DNA of 64,000 bases from Pedococcus sp. 5OH_020 (GTDB taxonomy: Bacteria > Actinomycetota > Actinomycetes > Actinomycetales > Dermatophilaceae): positions 361,769 through 425,768 of the forward strand of contig NZ_JAPYZV010000001.1 of assembly GCF_027812955.1 (NCBI RefSeq), read 5' to 3'. The first letter of the stretch is position 1. Each line of letters opens with the position of its first letter. This document shows positions 33,320-42,987 of the stretch, piece by piece. Position numbers and translations under genes: made by a program. The notes below the pieces were generated by a model that was not told where the DNA came from, made no database searches, and was given only the letters and a program-made list of their open reading frames with translations.

Positions 33320-33326
33320 CCGGCCC

Positions 33327-34922
<1,596 letters not shown>

Positions 34923-34934
34923 CCGCTACGGACA

Positions 34935-35057
34935 GCATCACCGAGCCAGCATCAGCGACCGTGCATCACGGAAGGGTCATCGGACGCAGCATCACGGACG
35001 GAGCATCACGGACAGAGCATCACGGACGGGGCATCACGGACGAGCATCGCCGACAGC
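34935..35057. repeat. 14-bp tandem repeat, about 9 copies, after the mutase stop
   Basis: Unit GCATCACGGACGGA recurs with starts at 34935, 34949, 34963, 34977, 34989, 35003, 35017, 35031 and 35044; intervals are 14, 14, 14, 12, 14, 14, 14 and 13. A worn copy (34921-34934) appears to reach back to the mutase stop codon. The 14-bp unit is not a multiple of three, so it is not coding. It ends 16 bases before the -10 of the paaX-type gene. Confidence 0.88.
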
Positions 35058-35072
35058 GGTCGGCGGCGCGGA

Positions 35073-35078
35073 TAGTCT
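35073..35078 (+). promoter_or_regulatory. -10 box of a leaderless promoter (PaaX-type gene)
   Basis: TAGTCT ends six bases before the GTG at 35085, just after the 14-bp repeat array. Confidence 0.5.
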
Positions 35079-35084
35079 CGGCGG

Positions 35085-35984
35085 GTGTCCGCGTCACCGT
35101 CCGAGCCTGGCCCGTCGCCGGAGCCGCCCCCGCGGGCCCTCATCGTCACGCTCTACGGCCTCTACGCGCGTGAGGAGGAAGGCTGGCTCAGCGTCGGGGC
35201 ACTGATCCGGCTGCTCGACGAGGTGGGCGTGGACGAGCCGGCTGTCCGGTCCTCGATCTCGCGGCTCAAACGCCGAGGCATGCTCGAGCCGGAGCGGGTG
35301 GACGGCCGCGCCGGCTACCGGCTCTCCGACCGGGCGCGGCAGATCCTTGACGCCGGCGACCGGCGCATCTTCGGCCGCAAGCGTGCCAGCCTCGGTGAGG
35401 GCTGGGTCCTCGCAGTGTTCAGCGTTCCGGAGTCGGAGCGCCAGAAGCGCCACGCACTGCGCTCCCGTCTGGCATGGCTGGGCTTCGGCACGGTCGGGCC
35501 CGGGGTCTGGATCGCACCGGGTCATCTGGAGGCCGAGACCCGCGACATGCTGGCGAGCGAGGGGCTCGACGCGTACGTCGACCTCTTCCATGCCGACTAC
35601 CTGGGCTTCCGAGGAGTGGAGGAGGAGGCCGCCAGCTGGTGGGACCTCGCCGGGCTCGACGTCCTGTACCGACAGTTCGTGGGGACCTTCCAACCCTCGC
35701 TGAGCAGGTGGCGCGACGGCGTCGGCCAGGGTGGCGAGGGTGGCGGGGACGGCGGGGACGGCGCGGACCGCGCGGACCGCGAGGGGCAGGAGGGCCGGGC
35801 CTTCGCCGACTACGTCCAGGCCCTGACCGTCTGGCGGCGACTGCCGTACCTCGACCCCGGCCTCGCCCCCGAGCTGCTGCCGGCGCAGTGGTCGGGCACC
35901 CGCGCCGCCGACCTCTTCTTCGAGCTCCGCCGCCGGCTCGAGGGCCCCGCCCACCGGTTCGTCGACCGGGTCCGCGCCGGCTGA
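35085..35984 (+). CDS. PaaX-family transcriptional regulator
   Basis: 299-residue PaaX-type regulator; the family represses phenylacetate and other acyl-CoA catabolic genes and is released by an acyl-CoA. A GntR-like winged helix covers about residues 17-75 (LIVTLYGLYAREEEGWLSV, then VRSSISRLKRRGML), followed by the PaaX middle domain (WVLAVFSVPESERQKRHALR) and the C-terminal helical domain (DLFFELRRRLEGPAHRFVDR). A low-complexity Gly/Asp/Arg insert from a 9-bp repeat sits at about residue 216-235. No phenylacetate genes are nearby; the mutase upstream is a possible target, but that is a guess. Confidence 0.9.
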   Translation: MSASPSEPGPSPEPPPRALIVTLYGLYAREEEGWLSVGALIRLLDEVGVDEPAVRSSISRLKRRGMLEPERVDGRAGYRLSDRARQILDAGDRRIFGRKRASLGEGWVLAVFSVPESERQKRHALRSRLAWLGFGTVGPGVWIAPGHLEAETRDMLASEGLDAYVDLFHADYLGFRGVEEEAASWWDLAGLDVLYRQFVGTFQPSLSRWRDGVGQGGEGGGDGGDGADRADREGQEGRAFADYVQALTVWRRLPYLDPGLAPELLPAQWSGTRAADLFFELRRRLEGPAHRFVDRVRAG

Positions 35985-36012
35985 TGGCAGGGTGGGTAGA
36001 GTGCGCCGTGAC

Positions 36013-37239
36013 ATGACCGACGACCACCTGCTGGCCGACCTGAGCACCAGCATCGACCACCTCGCCTCCGAGCTCCTGGCCCTGCAGCGCGACCTGCACG
36101 CGCACCCCGAGCTGTCCCGGGGTGAGTCGCGGACCACGGCCCTGGTCTCCGCACGGCTGACCCAGGCGGGCATCCGGACCCGCACCTTCCCGGTCACCGG
36201 CCTCGTCGCCGACCTGGGCGCCGAGCAGCCCGCCTACCGTGTCGCCCTGCGAGCGGACCTGGACGCGCTGCCCGTCGGGGAGCGCACCGGCCTCCCCTGG
36301 GCGTCGACCACCGAGGGGATCTGCCACGCCTGCGGCCACGACGTCCATGTCGCGGCGGCCGTGGGCGCTGCCCTGGCCCTCAAGGCCCACGAGGACGCCC
36401 TGCGCGAACGCGGGATCGCCGTTCGGGTGCTCTTCCAGCCGGCCGAGGAGGTCATCCCCGGCGGAGCCGTCGACCTGATCGCGCACGGTGCTCTGGACGC
36501 GGTCGACGCGATCTTCGCGGTGCACTGCGACCCCACCCTGGACGTGGGCAGCGTGGGCCTGCGCGAGGGGCCCATCACGGCGGCGGCGGACCGGGTCGTG
36601 GTGCACCTGACCGGCCGCGGCGGGCACACCTCCCGCCCGCATCTCACGGAGGACCTCACCTTCGCCCTGGCCAAGGTCGTCACCGAGCTTCCCGCCGTAC
36701 TCTCGCGTCGCCTGGACCCCCGGACCGCCTTCGCCCTGGTGTGGGGCGAGGTGCACGCCGGCCAGGCCGCCAACGTCATCCCGTCCAGCGGGATGGCGGC
36801 GGGCACCCTGCGGATGCTCGACGCCGCGGCCTGGGCCACGCTCGGCTCCCTGCTCGAGCAGGCCGTGCAGCATGTGGTCGCGCCGTACGCGGTGACGGCG
36901 GTCCTTGAGCACGTCCAGGGGGTGCCCCCGGTCGTCAACGACGGAGACGCCATCGAGGTGCTGCGGCAGGCCTGCGATGGGGCGGGGCTGCACCATGTCG
37001 GCACGCCGCAGTCGCTGGGAGGCGAGGACTTCGCCTGGTACCTGCGCGCGGTGCCGGGGGCCATGGCGCGGCTGGGGACGCGCTCGCCGGGAGGTCATAC
37101 GTACGACCTGCACCAGGGTGACCTGGTGGTGGACGACGCGTCAGTGCTCCAGGGCGCCCGGCTGCTGTCCGCCGTCGCGGTGGCCGGGGTCGTGAAGGCG
37201 GCGCCGAGCACACCGGAGCCGACAGTCGCGGATCGGTAA
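36013..37239 (+). CDS. M20-family metallopeptidase/amidohydrolase
   Basis: 408-residue M20D amidohydrolase (family of IAA-amino acid, aminobenzoyl-glutamate and N-acyl amino acid hydrolases) with a two-metal centre. Motifs: RDLHAHPELS near residue 30, ALRADLDALPV near 78, CHACGHDVH near 105, FQPAEEVIPGG near 138, and GGEDFAWYL near 335, covering all metal ligands. The inserted dimerisation domain runs from about 175 to 290. A TAGAGT box at 35997-36002 gives a start near 36009, so the ATG at 36013 is preferred to an upstream GTG. The substrate is unknown. Confidence 0.87.
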   Translation: MTDDHLLADLSTSIDHLASELLALQRDLHAHPELSRGESRTTALVSARLTQAGIRTRTFPVTGLVADLGAEQPAYRVALRADLDALPVGERTGLPWASTTEGICHACGHDVHVAAAVGAALALKAHEDALRERGIAVRVLFQPAEEVIPGGAVDLIAHGALDAVDAIFAVHCDPTLDVGSVGLREGPITAAADRVVVHLTGRGGHTSRPHLTEDLTFALAKVVTELPAVLSRRLDPRTAFALVWGEVHAGQAANVIPSSGMAAGTLRMLDAAAWATLGSLLEQAVQHVVAPYAVTAVLEHVQGVPPVVNDGDAIEVLRQACDGAGLHHVGTPQSLGGEDFAWYLRAVPGAMARLGTRSPGGHTYDLHQGDLVVDDASVLQGARLLSAVAVAGVVKAAPSTPEPTVADR

Positions 37240-37290
37240 CGGTTGCAGCGACTGTTGGCCAACGTCCGATGAGCCGGTAGCCCGGGCGGC

Positions 37291-37296
37291 TATCCT
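37291..37296 (+). promoter_or_regulatory. -10 box upstream of the nucleoside-import operon
   Basis: TATCCT with an expected start near 37303. Unlike most genes here it has a long leader (about 83 nt), which contains a duplicated 24-mer and an AGGAG ribosome site. Confidence 0.45.
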
Positions 37297-37308
37297 CACG
37301 GCCTAGCG

Positions 37309-37363
37309 GCGCAGGACAGCGCCTCGTGCATACAACGCAGGCGCAGCACAGCGCCTCGTGCAT
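37309..37363 (+). repeat. duplicated 24-mer in the leader of the nucleoside-import operon
   Basis: GGCGCAGGACAGCGCCTCGTGCAT (in two parts GGCGCAGGACAG and CGCCTCGTGCAT, 37309-37332) recurs at 37340-37363 with one mismatch, 31 bases apart. Both copies lie in the predicted leader, between the transcription start and the TTG start codon. Confidence 0.75.
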
Positions 37364-37385
37364 CCCCAGAGAACAGGAGACAGCC

Positions 37386-38444
37386 TTGCGTCGCACGATG
37401 AAGGTTGCAGCGGTCGTATCGGTGGCAGCACTGGCCCTCGCCGCGTGTGGTAGCTCGGGCAACGACCAGCCGAGCGGGAGCGGCAGCTCGTCCTCGAGCG
37501 GCTCCGCCAAGAAGATCAAGGTTGGCATGGCCTATGACGTGGGTGGACGGGGCGACCAGTCGTTCAACGACTCCGCGGCGGCGGGGCTGGACAAGGCCAA
37601 GAGCCAGCTCGGGGTGGACGCCAAGGAGGCGGCCGCAGTGGCCGGGGAGAACGAGGCGGCGCGCGACGAGCGGCTCCAGCAGCTCATCGACGCGGGCTAC
37701 ACGCACATCGTGGCTGTCGGCTTCGCGTACGCCAAGGCGGTCGGCAAGGCGGCGAAGGCCAACAAGGACGTGCACTTCGCCATCGTCGACGACGCCTCGC
37801 CGGACTCCAAGGGCGACAACGTCGACCAGATCACCTTCGCCGAGAACGAGGGCTCGTTCCTCGTCGGCGCGGCTGCCGCGCTGAAGTCGAAGTCCGGGCA
37901 CATCGGTTTCGTCGGCGGCGTCAACGTCCCGCTGATCAAGAAGTTCGAGGCGGGCTACATCGCCGGCGCCAAGGCCGTGAACAAGGACATCAAGGTCGAC
38001 AGCCAGTACCTCACGCAGCCGCCGGACTTCAGCGGCTTCGGTGACCCGGCCAAGGGCAAGACGGCGGCCGAGGGCATGTACCAGAAGGGCGCCGACGTGG
38101 TGTACCACGCCGCAGGCGGCTCCGGCGGTGGCGTCTTCACGGCGGCGAAGGCCGCGGGCAAGCTCGCCATCGGGGTCGACTCCGACCAGGCCCTCACGGC
38201 CCCCGCGGACGTTCGCTCGGTGATCCTCACCTCGATGATCAAGAAGGTCGACGTCGCGGTGTACGACTTCATCAAGTCGGCGGCGGACGGCAAGGAGCTG
38301 ACCGGCAACAAGGTCTACGACCTCAAGGCCGGTGGCGTGGACTACGCCACGACCGGTGGCAAGATCGACGACATCAAGAGCAAGCTCGATGCATACAAGC
38401 AGCAGATCATCGACGGCAAGATCACGGTGCCCGTCACCCCCTGA
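37386..38444 (+). CDS. BMP-family nucleoside-binding lipoprotein
   Basis: 352-residue substrate-binding lipoprotein of the basic membrane protein (BmpA/PnrA/Med) family, which binds purine and other nucleosides. Signal residues 1-20 end in the lipobox LAAC with Cys21, followed by a Ser/Gly linker. VGMAYDVGGRGDQSFND near 47, GFVGGVNVPLIKKFEAGY near 178 and VVYHAAGGSGGGVF near 238 are family hallmarks. AGGAG at 37375-37379 sits six bases before a TTG at 37386; the ATG at 37398 is too far from it, so TTG is chosen. First gene of an importer operon with two permeases, an ATPase and salvage enzymes. Confidence 0.93.
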   Translation: MRRTMKVAAVVSVAALALAACGSSGNDQPSGSGSSSSSGSAKKIKVGMAYDVGGRGDQSFNDSAAAGLDKAKSQLGVDAKEAAAVAGENEAARDERLQQLIDAGYTHIVAVGFAYAKAVGKAAKANKDVHFAIVDDASPDSKGDNVDQITFAENEGSFLVGAAAALKSKSGHIGFVGGVNVPLIKKFEAGYIAGAKAVNKDIKVDSQYLTQPPDFSGFGDPAKGKTAAEGMYQKGADVVYHAAGGSGGGVFTAAKAAGKLAIGVDSDQALTAPADVRSVILTSMIKKVDVAVYDFIKSAADGKELTGNKVYDLKAGGVDYATTGGKIDDIKSKLDAYKQQIIDGKITVPVTP

Positions 38445-38462
38445 TACGCCAAGGATCGGTCA

Positions 38463-38503
38463 CACGGCCCGGGCCGGCGCGGTAGCGTCAGACCCGGGCC
38501 GTG
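38463..38503 (+). terminator. strong hairpin after the nucleoside-binding gene
   Basis: Perfect 11-bp inverted repeat CACGGCCCGGG (38463-38473) and CCCGGGCCGTG (38493-38503) with a 19-base loop, starting 18 bases after the stop. No T-run follows, so it may act as a weak terminator or an RNA-protecting stem that lets the binding protein be made in excess over the transporter. Confidence 0.55.
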
Positions 38504-38562
38504 CGCTTGTCCTCCACGCCTTGCAGCGCCCCGTACGGTGGTTCTCCGACCGTGCGCCAACC

Positions 38563-38580
38563 GCCCGCAGTGCTGCGGGC
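38563..38580 (+). other. small hairpin before the nucleoside ATPase gene
   Basis: GCCCGCA / TGCGGGC arms (38563-38569 and 38574-38580) around GTGC, seven bases before the AGGAG site at 38588-38592. It could influence translation of the ATPase. Confidence 0.35.
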
Positions 38581-38630
38581 CAGGACCAGGAGAGTGAGCC
38601 ATCACCGCCTCCCCACCGCTGACGCAGACC

Positions 38631-40166
38631 GTGGCGGACCGCGCCACCGCCAGTGCCCCGGCCGTCGAGCTGGAGGGCATCACCAAGCGCTTCCCCGGCG
38701 TGGTAGCGAACAAGGACATCACCTTCTCGGTCCGGCGCGGCACGGTCCACGCGATCGTCGGGGAGAACGGCGCCGGCAAGTCGACCCTGATGAAGATCCT
38801 GTACGGCGTCCAGCGGCCCGACGAGGGAACGATCAAGGTCGACGGGCAGGTCGTGAACCTGCACTCTCCCGCCGATGCCATCGCCGCGGGCATCGGCATG
38901 GTGTTCCAGCACTTCATGCTGGCCGACAACCTCACCGTTGCCGAGAACGTCGTGCTGGGCGCGGAGAAGCTGCACGGCATCGGGGACTCCGCCAAGCGCG
39001 AGATCAGGCGGATCTCCGAGGCGTACAAGCTCGGCGTCGACCCGGACGCGCTCGTGGCGGACCTGGGCGTCGGCGCCCGCCAGCGGATCGAGATCCTGAA
39101 GGTTCTCTACCGCGGAGCCAAGACCCTCATCCTGGACGAGCCCACGGCCGTGCTGGTGCCGCAGGAGGTGGACGAGCTGTTCGCCCAGCTCGCCGGCCTG
39201 AAGGACGAGGGCCTCACCGTGCTGTTCATCTCGCACAAGCTCGACGAGGTCCTGAAGGTGGCCGACTCCATCACCGTGATCCGGCGAGGGACCACCATCG
39301 ACACGGTCGACCCCTCCACCGTGAACGCCCGGCAGCTCGCCGAGCTCATGGTCGGGTCGGAGCTGCCCTCGCCCACCACCGAGGAGTCCACCGTCACCGA
39401 CCGGGTCCTGCTGCGGGTGGACCATCTGGTCCTGGGCGGCGGCACCGGGCGACCGGTGCTGGACGACATCTCCCTGACGATCCACGCCGGCGAGGTGCTC
39501 GGCATCGCCGGCGTCGAGGGCAACGGCCAGGCCGAACTGGTCGAGGTCATCATGGGGATGCGGGAACCCACCTCCGGTGAGGTGTACCTGGGGGACACCG
39601 ACATCTCGGACTGGCACACGAGGGCGATCCGCGAGGCGGGCGTCGGCTACATCCCGGAGGACCGGCACCGGCATGCGCTGCTGCTGGAGGCGCCGCTGTG
39701 GGAGAACCGCATCCTCGGCCACCAGACCGAGGCGCCGAACGTCAAGGGCCAGCTCATCGACGCGGGGGCGGCCAAGGCGGACACCGAACGCATCGTCAAG
39801 GACTACGACGTCCGGACGCCGTCGATCTTCGTCACGGCGGGCTCGCTGTCCGGTGGGAACCAGCAGAAGCTGATCATCGGACGGGAGATGAGCCACCGGC
39901 CCAAGGTGCTGGTGGCCGCCCACCCGACCCGCGGGGTCGACGTGGGCGCCCAGTCGAGCATCTGGGACCACATCCGAGCCGCCAGGCGCGAGGGGCTCGC
40001 CGTGCTGCTGATCTCCGCGGACCTCGAGGAGCTGATCGGGCTGTCGGACACCATCCGGGTGATCCTCCGCGGCGGGCTGTCCGGCGACTTCGACCCCGAC
40101 GTCGTCACGGCCGAGGACCTCGGCGCCGCCATGACCGGCGCCGGTGAGAGGGAGGAGTCCCGATGA
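38631..40166 (+). CDS. nucleoside ABC importer ATP-binding protein (two ATPase domains)
   Basis: 511-residue RbsA/NupO-type ATPase with two fused nucleotide-binding domains. Domain 1: Walker A GENGAGKST near residue 43, Walker B LILDEPTAVL near 166. Domain 2: degenerate Walker A region GVEGNGQAELVE near 295, signature LSGGNQQK near 407, and VAAHPTRGVDVG in place of Walker B. The start is uncertain: GTG at 38631 is the only standard codon, but an AGGAG sits eight bases before an in-frame ATC at 38601, which would add ten residues (ITASPPLTQT). It energises the two following permeases; its stop overlaps the next ATG. Confidence 0.93.
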   Translation: MADRATASAPAVELEGITKRFPGVVANKDITFSVRRGTVHAIVGENGAGKSTLMKILYGVQRPDEGTIKVDGQVVNLHSPADAIAAGIGMVFQHFMLADNLTVAENVVLGAEKLHGIGDSAKREIRRISEAYKLGVDPDALVADLGVGARQRIEILKVLYRGAKTLILDEPTAVLVPQEVDELFAQLAGLKDEGLTVLFISHKLDEVLKVADSITVIRRGTTIDTVDPSTVNARQLAELMVGSELPSPTTEESTVTDRVLLRVDHLVLGGGTGRPVLDDISLTIHAGEVLGIAGVEGNGQAELVEVIMGMREPTSGEVYLGDTDISDWHTRAIREAGVGYIPEDRHRHALLLEAPLWENRILGHQTEAPNVKGQLIDAGAAKADTERIVKDYDVRTPSIFVTAGSLSGGNQQKLIIGREMSHRPKVLVAAHPTRGVDVGAQSSIWDHIRAARREGLAVLLISADLEELIGLSDTIRVILRGGLSGDFDPDVVTAEDLGAAMTGAGEREESR

Positions 40167-41281
40167 GGCCCTTCGACGCGCGCCGGGCGCTGCTCAGCCT
40201 CGCCGCCCCCGTGCTCGCGCTCGTCGTGGCGTTCGTCATCACGTCCATCGTTCTCGCGGCGGTCGGCGACCCGGTGGGGGAGGTGTGGAAGACCATCCTG
40301 GCGGTGCCCAAGCCCCGCCAGACCGTCAACATCGTCAACGCCGCCGTGGTGTTCTACCTCTCCGCCGTCGCGGTGGCGGTCGGCTTCCGGATGAACCTCT
40401 TCAACATCGGGGTCGACGGCCAGTACCGGGTCGCGGTGTTCGCGGCGGCCGTCTTCGCCGGTGAGGGCTGGCTGCCGGGCTGGCTCAACATCCTCGCCAG
40501 CCTGGTCGTGGCGATGGTGGTCGGAGGACTGTGGGCCAGCATCGCCGCCTACCTCAAAGTCAGGCGCGGGGTCTCCGAGGTGATCTCGACCATCATGCTG
40601 AACGCCATCGCCACGGGCGTCGTGAGCTGGCTCCTGCTCAAGGTGGCCGACCGCGCGCAGGGCTCGAACAGCATCCAGACGAGGACCATCCCGGAGTCGT
40701 CGCAGCTCCAGGGCTTCCAGCTGGTCCCCGGCGCGACGAACCGCGTCTACAGCCTCGTCTTCCTCGCTGTCCTCGTCGGCTTCCTGTACTGGTTCGTGCT
40801 CGGCAGGACCCGCTTCGGCTTCGACCTGCGGGCCACCGGCCGCTCCGAGAGCGCGGCGGTGGCAAGCGGCGTGAACGTGCCCCGGATGGTCATGACCGCG
40901 ATGATCGCGTCGGGAGCACTGGCCGGCCTCGTGGGCATGCCGCTCCTGTTCGGGCAGGACTACAACTACGGCACGACGTTCCAGTCCGGTCTCGGTTTCG
41001 CTGGGATCGCGATCGCGCTCCTCGGCCGGAACAACGCCGTGGGTATCGCCTTCGCCTCCATCCTCTGGGCCTTCCTCGACGTCCAGTCCAACGCCCTCCA
41101 GATCCAGGCCGGCGTGGCGCAGGAGCTGGTCAACATCATCCAGGGCGTGATCCTCTTCGCCGTCGTCATCGCCTACGAGCTGATCCGGCGGGCCGACAAG
41201 CGGTTCGAGCAGAGCCGGGTCGCCCGCGAGCTGGCCGCCCAGCGAAGCAGCGCCCCTGCCACGGAAGGAGCGCCGGCATGA
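40163..41281 (+). CDS. nucleoside ABC importer permease 1
   Basis: 372-residue permease of the BPD-transp-2 (branched-chain/ribose-type) family as in nucleoside importers, with eight to ten helices. FNIGVDGQYRVA near residue 75 and RGVSEVISTIMLNAIA near 135 are characteristic. GGAGGAG precedes the ATG; ATGA overlaps at both ends couple it to the ATPase and second permease. A polar C-terminal tail follows the last helix. Confidence 0.93.
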   Translation: MRPFDARRALLSLAAPVLALVVAFVITSIVLAAVGDPVGEVWKTILAVPKPRQTVNIVNAAVVFYLSAVAVAVGFRMNLFNIGVDGQYRVAVFAAAVFAGEGWLPGWLNILASLVVAMVVGGLWASIAAYLKVRRGVSEVISTIMLNAIATGVVSWLLLKVADRAQGSNSIQTRTIPESSQLQGFQLVPGATNRVYSLVFLAVLVGFLYWFVLGRTRFGFDLRATGRSESAAVASGVNVPRMVMTAMIASGALAGLVGMPLLFGQDYNYGTTFQSGLGFAGIAIALLGRNNAVGIAFASILWAFLDVQSNALQIQAGVAQELVNIIQGVILFAVVIAYELIRRADKRFEQSRVARELAAQRSSAPATEGAPA

Positions 41282-42546
41282 GTGCCGCCGGACTCGAGGT
41301 CGGCACCCAGACGCTGACCGACCGGCCGACCCCGCGCCGACGCCTGGGACCGCGGGAGTGGGCCGTCATCGGCGTCGGCGGGCTGGCACTGGTGTCGGTG
41401 CTCCGGGTGGTCACGGGGGCGGACGACATCGCCTCTTCCGGAGCCCTTGCCGCGGCCATCGGGCTCGCCGTCCCGATCGGGCTCGCCGGTCTGGGCGGCC
41501 TGTGGTCCGAGCGCGCCGGCGTGGTCAACATCGGCCTCGAGGGAATGATGATCCTGGGCACCTGGGGCGCCGGGTTCTTCGGGTACCACCTCGGACCCTG
41601 GGCAGGCGTGCTGGGCGCGGTGCTCATGGGCGTCCTGGGCGGGCTGATCCACGCCATCGCCACGGTCACGTTCGGGGTCGACCACATCGTGTCCGGTGTC
41701 GCGCTCAACATCGTCGGCCTGGGCGTCGCGAAGTATCTCGCGGCCCGCTTCTTCACCGGCCTGCCCGGCGGCGGCCCCACGCAGTCCCCACCGATCAAGG
41801 GGCTGCCCGCCTTCACCCTGCCCGGGGTGTCGGACGGACTGGGCACCGTGGAGAAGAAGAACTGGTTCTTCGTCAGCGACGTGGCCGCGGTCCTGCGGGC
41901 GATGTGCACCAACATCTCGGTGCTGACGATCATCGCCGTACTGCTGTTCGTCGGCACGTGGTGGGTGCTCTGGCGCTCCGCCTTCGGTCTCCGGCTGCGC
42001 TCGGTCGGGGAGTCACCCGTTGCGGCCGAGACGCTGGGGGTCAACGTCCTGCGCTACAAGTTCCTCGCCGTGCTCATCTCCGGTGGGCTCGCTGGTCTGG
42101 GCGGCGGCTTCCTCGCCATCGTCGCCGCGAACATCTACCGCGACGGTCAGACCGGTGGCCGCGGCTACATCGGCCTCGCCGCCATGATCTTCGGCAACTG
42201 GCGCCCCGGCGGGCTGCTGACCGGTGCAGCCCTCTTCGGCTACACCGACGCGGTGCAGCTTCGGGGTGGCGCCACGGTGCACGCGTTCCTGCTGCTGTTC
42301 GCAGTGCTCCTCATCGCGGTGGGCGTCTGGCAGGTCGTGCGCAACCGCCGGCTCGTCCAGGGGGTGCTGGCCCTTGTGGTCGGCGGCCTCGTCGGATGGT
42401 GGTACCTCGCCGCGGACGCGGTACCTGCGGAGCTGACCGGCACCACGCCGTACGTGACCACCCTGCTCGTCCTCGCCTTCGCCTCCCAGCGGCTGCGGAT
42501 GCCCATGGCTGACGGGCAGATCTACCGCAAGGGCGAGGGGCACTAG
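41278..42546 (+). CDS. nucleoside ABC importer permease 2
   Basis: 422-residue permease, partner of the preceding one. VVNIGLEGMMILGTWGAGFFGY near residue 82 and GVDHIVSGVALNIVGLG near 132 are typical of the second permease in BMP-type importers. About ten helices, including two extra helices near the C-terminus (VQGVLALVVGGLVGWWY; TTLLVLAFASQRL). ATG at 41278 overlaps the previous stop. The stop is directly followed by the cytidine deaminase start, so import and salvage are one transcript. Confidence 0.92.
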   Translation: MSAAGLEVGTQTLTDRPTPRRRLGPREWAVIGVGGLALVSVLRVVTGADDIASSGALAAAIGLAVPIGLAGLGGLWSERAGVVNIGLEGMMILGTWGAGFFGYHLGPWAGVLGAVLMGVLGGLIHAIATVTFGVDHIVSGVALNIVGLGVAKYLAARFFTGLPGGGPTQSPPIKGLPAFTLPGVSDGLGTVEKKNWFFVSDVAAVLRAMCTNISVLTIIAVLLFVGTWWVLWRSAFGLRLRSVGESPVAAETLGVNVLRYKFLAVLISGGLAGLGGGFLAIVAANIYRDGQTGGRGYIGLAAMIFGNWRPGGLLTGAALFGYTDAVQLRGGATVHAFLLLFAVLLIAVGVWQVVRNRRLVQGVLALVVGGLVGWWYLAADAVPAELTGTTPYVTTLLVLAFASQRLRMPMADGQIYRKGEGH

Positions 42547-42987
42547 GTGGCGGTGTCACCCGACGCCGGTGGCAACAGCCCGACCGACGTCGACTGGGAC
42601 GCCCTGCGCGCCGCCGCGGTGGAGGTCATGCACCGCGCGTATGCGCCCTACTCCCGTTTCCCGGTGGGCGTCGCCGGGCTCGCGGACGACGGCCGCGTGG
42701 TCGTGGGCTGCAACGTCGAGAACGCGGCGTACGGCGTGGGGCTCTGCGCCGAGTGCGGGATGGTCTCGGAGCTGCACGCCACGGGCGGCGGGCACCTCGT
42801 CGCCGTGTCGTGTGTCGGGCTCGACGGGGCCCCGCTCATGCCTTGCGGTCGCTGTCGGCAGCTGCTCTGGGAGCACGGTGGCCCGCACTGCCTGCTGCTC
42901 ACGCCGGAGGGCGTCCAGCCGATGAGCCAGGTGCTGCCCCAGGCGTTCGGCCCCGACAACCTTTCGATCGCAGGAGGACCGGCATGA
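42547..42987 (+). CDS. cdd: cytidine deaminase
   Basis: 146-residue homotetramer-type cytidine deaminase converting (deoxy)cytidine to (deoxy)uridine. Zinc-site motifs are intact: NVENAAYGVGLCAECG with the CAE catalytic glutamate near residue 70 and PCGRCRQLLWE near 99. The GTG start directly abuts the permease stop; the first 14 residues are polar and may be dispensable. The stop overlaps the deoA start (ATGA). Confidence 0.95.
   Translation: MAVSPDAGGNSPTDVDWDALRAAAVEVMHRAYAPYSRFPVGVAGLADDGRVVVGCNVENAAYGVGLCAECGMVSELHATGGGHLVAVSCVGLDGAPLMPCGRCRQLLWEHGGPHCLLLTPEGVQPMSQVLPQAFGPDNLSIAGGPA

Noticed and set aside
33256-33326. Cobalamin riboswitch before the mutase
   Set aside because: Only 71 bases without the conserved B12-box elements, and the gene appears leaderless.
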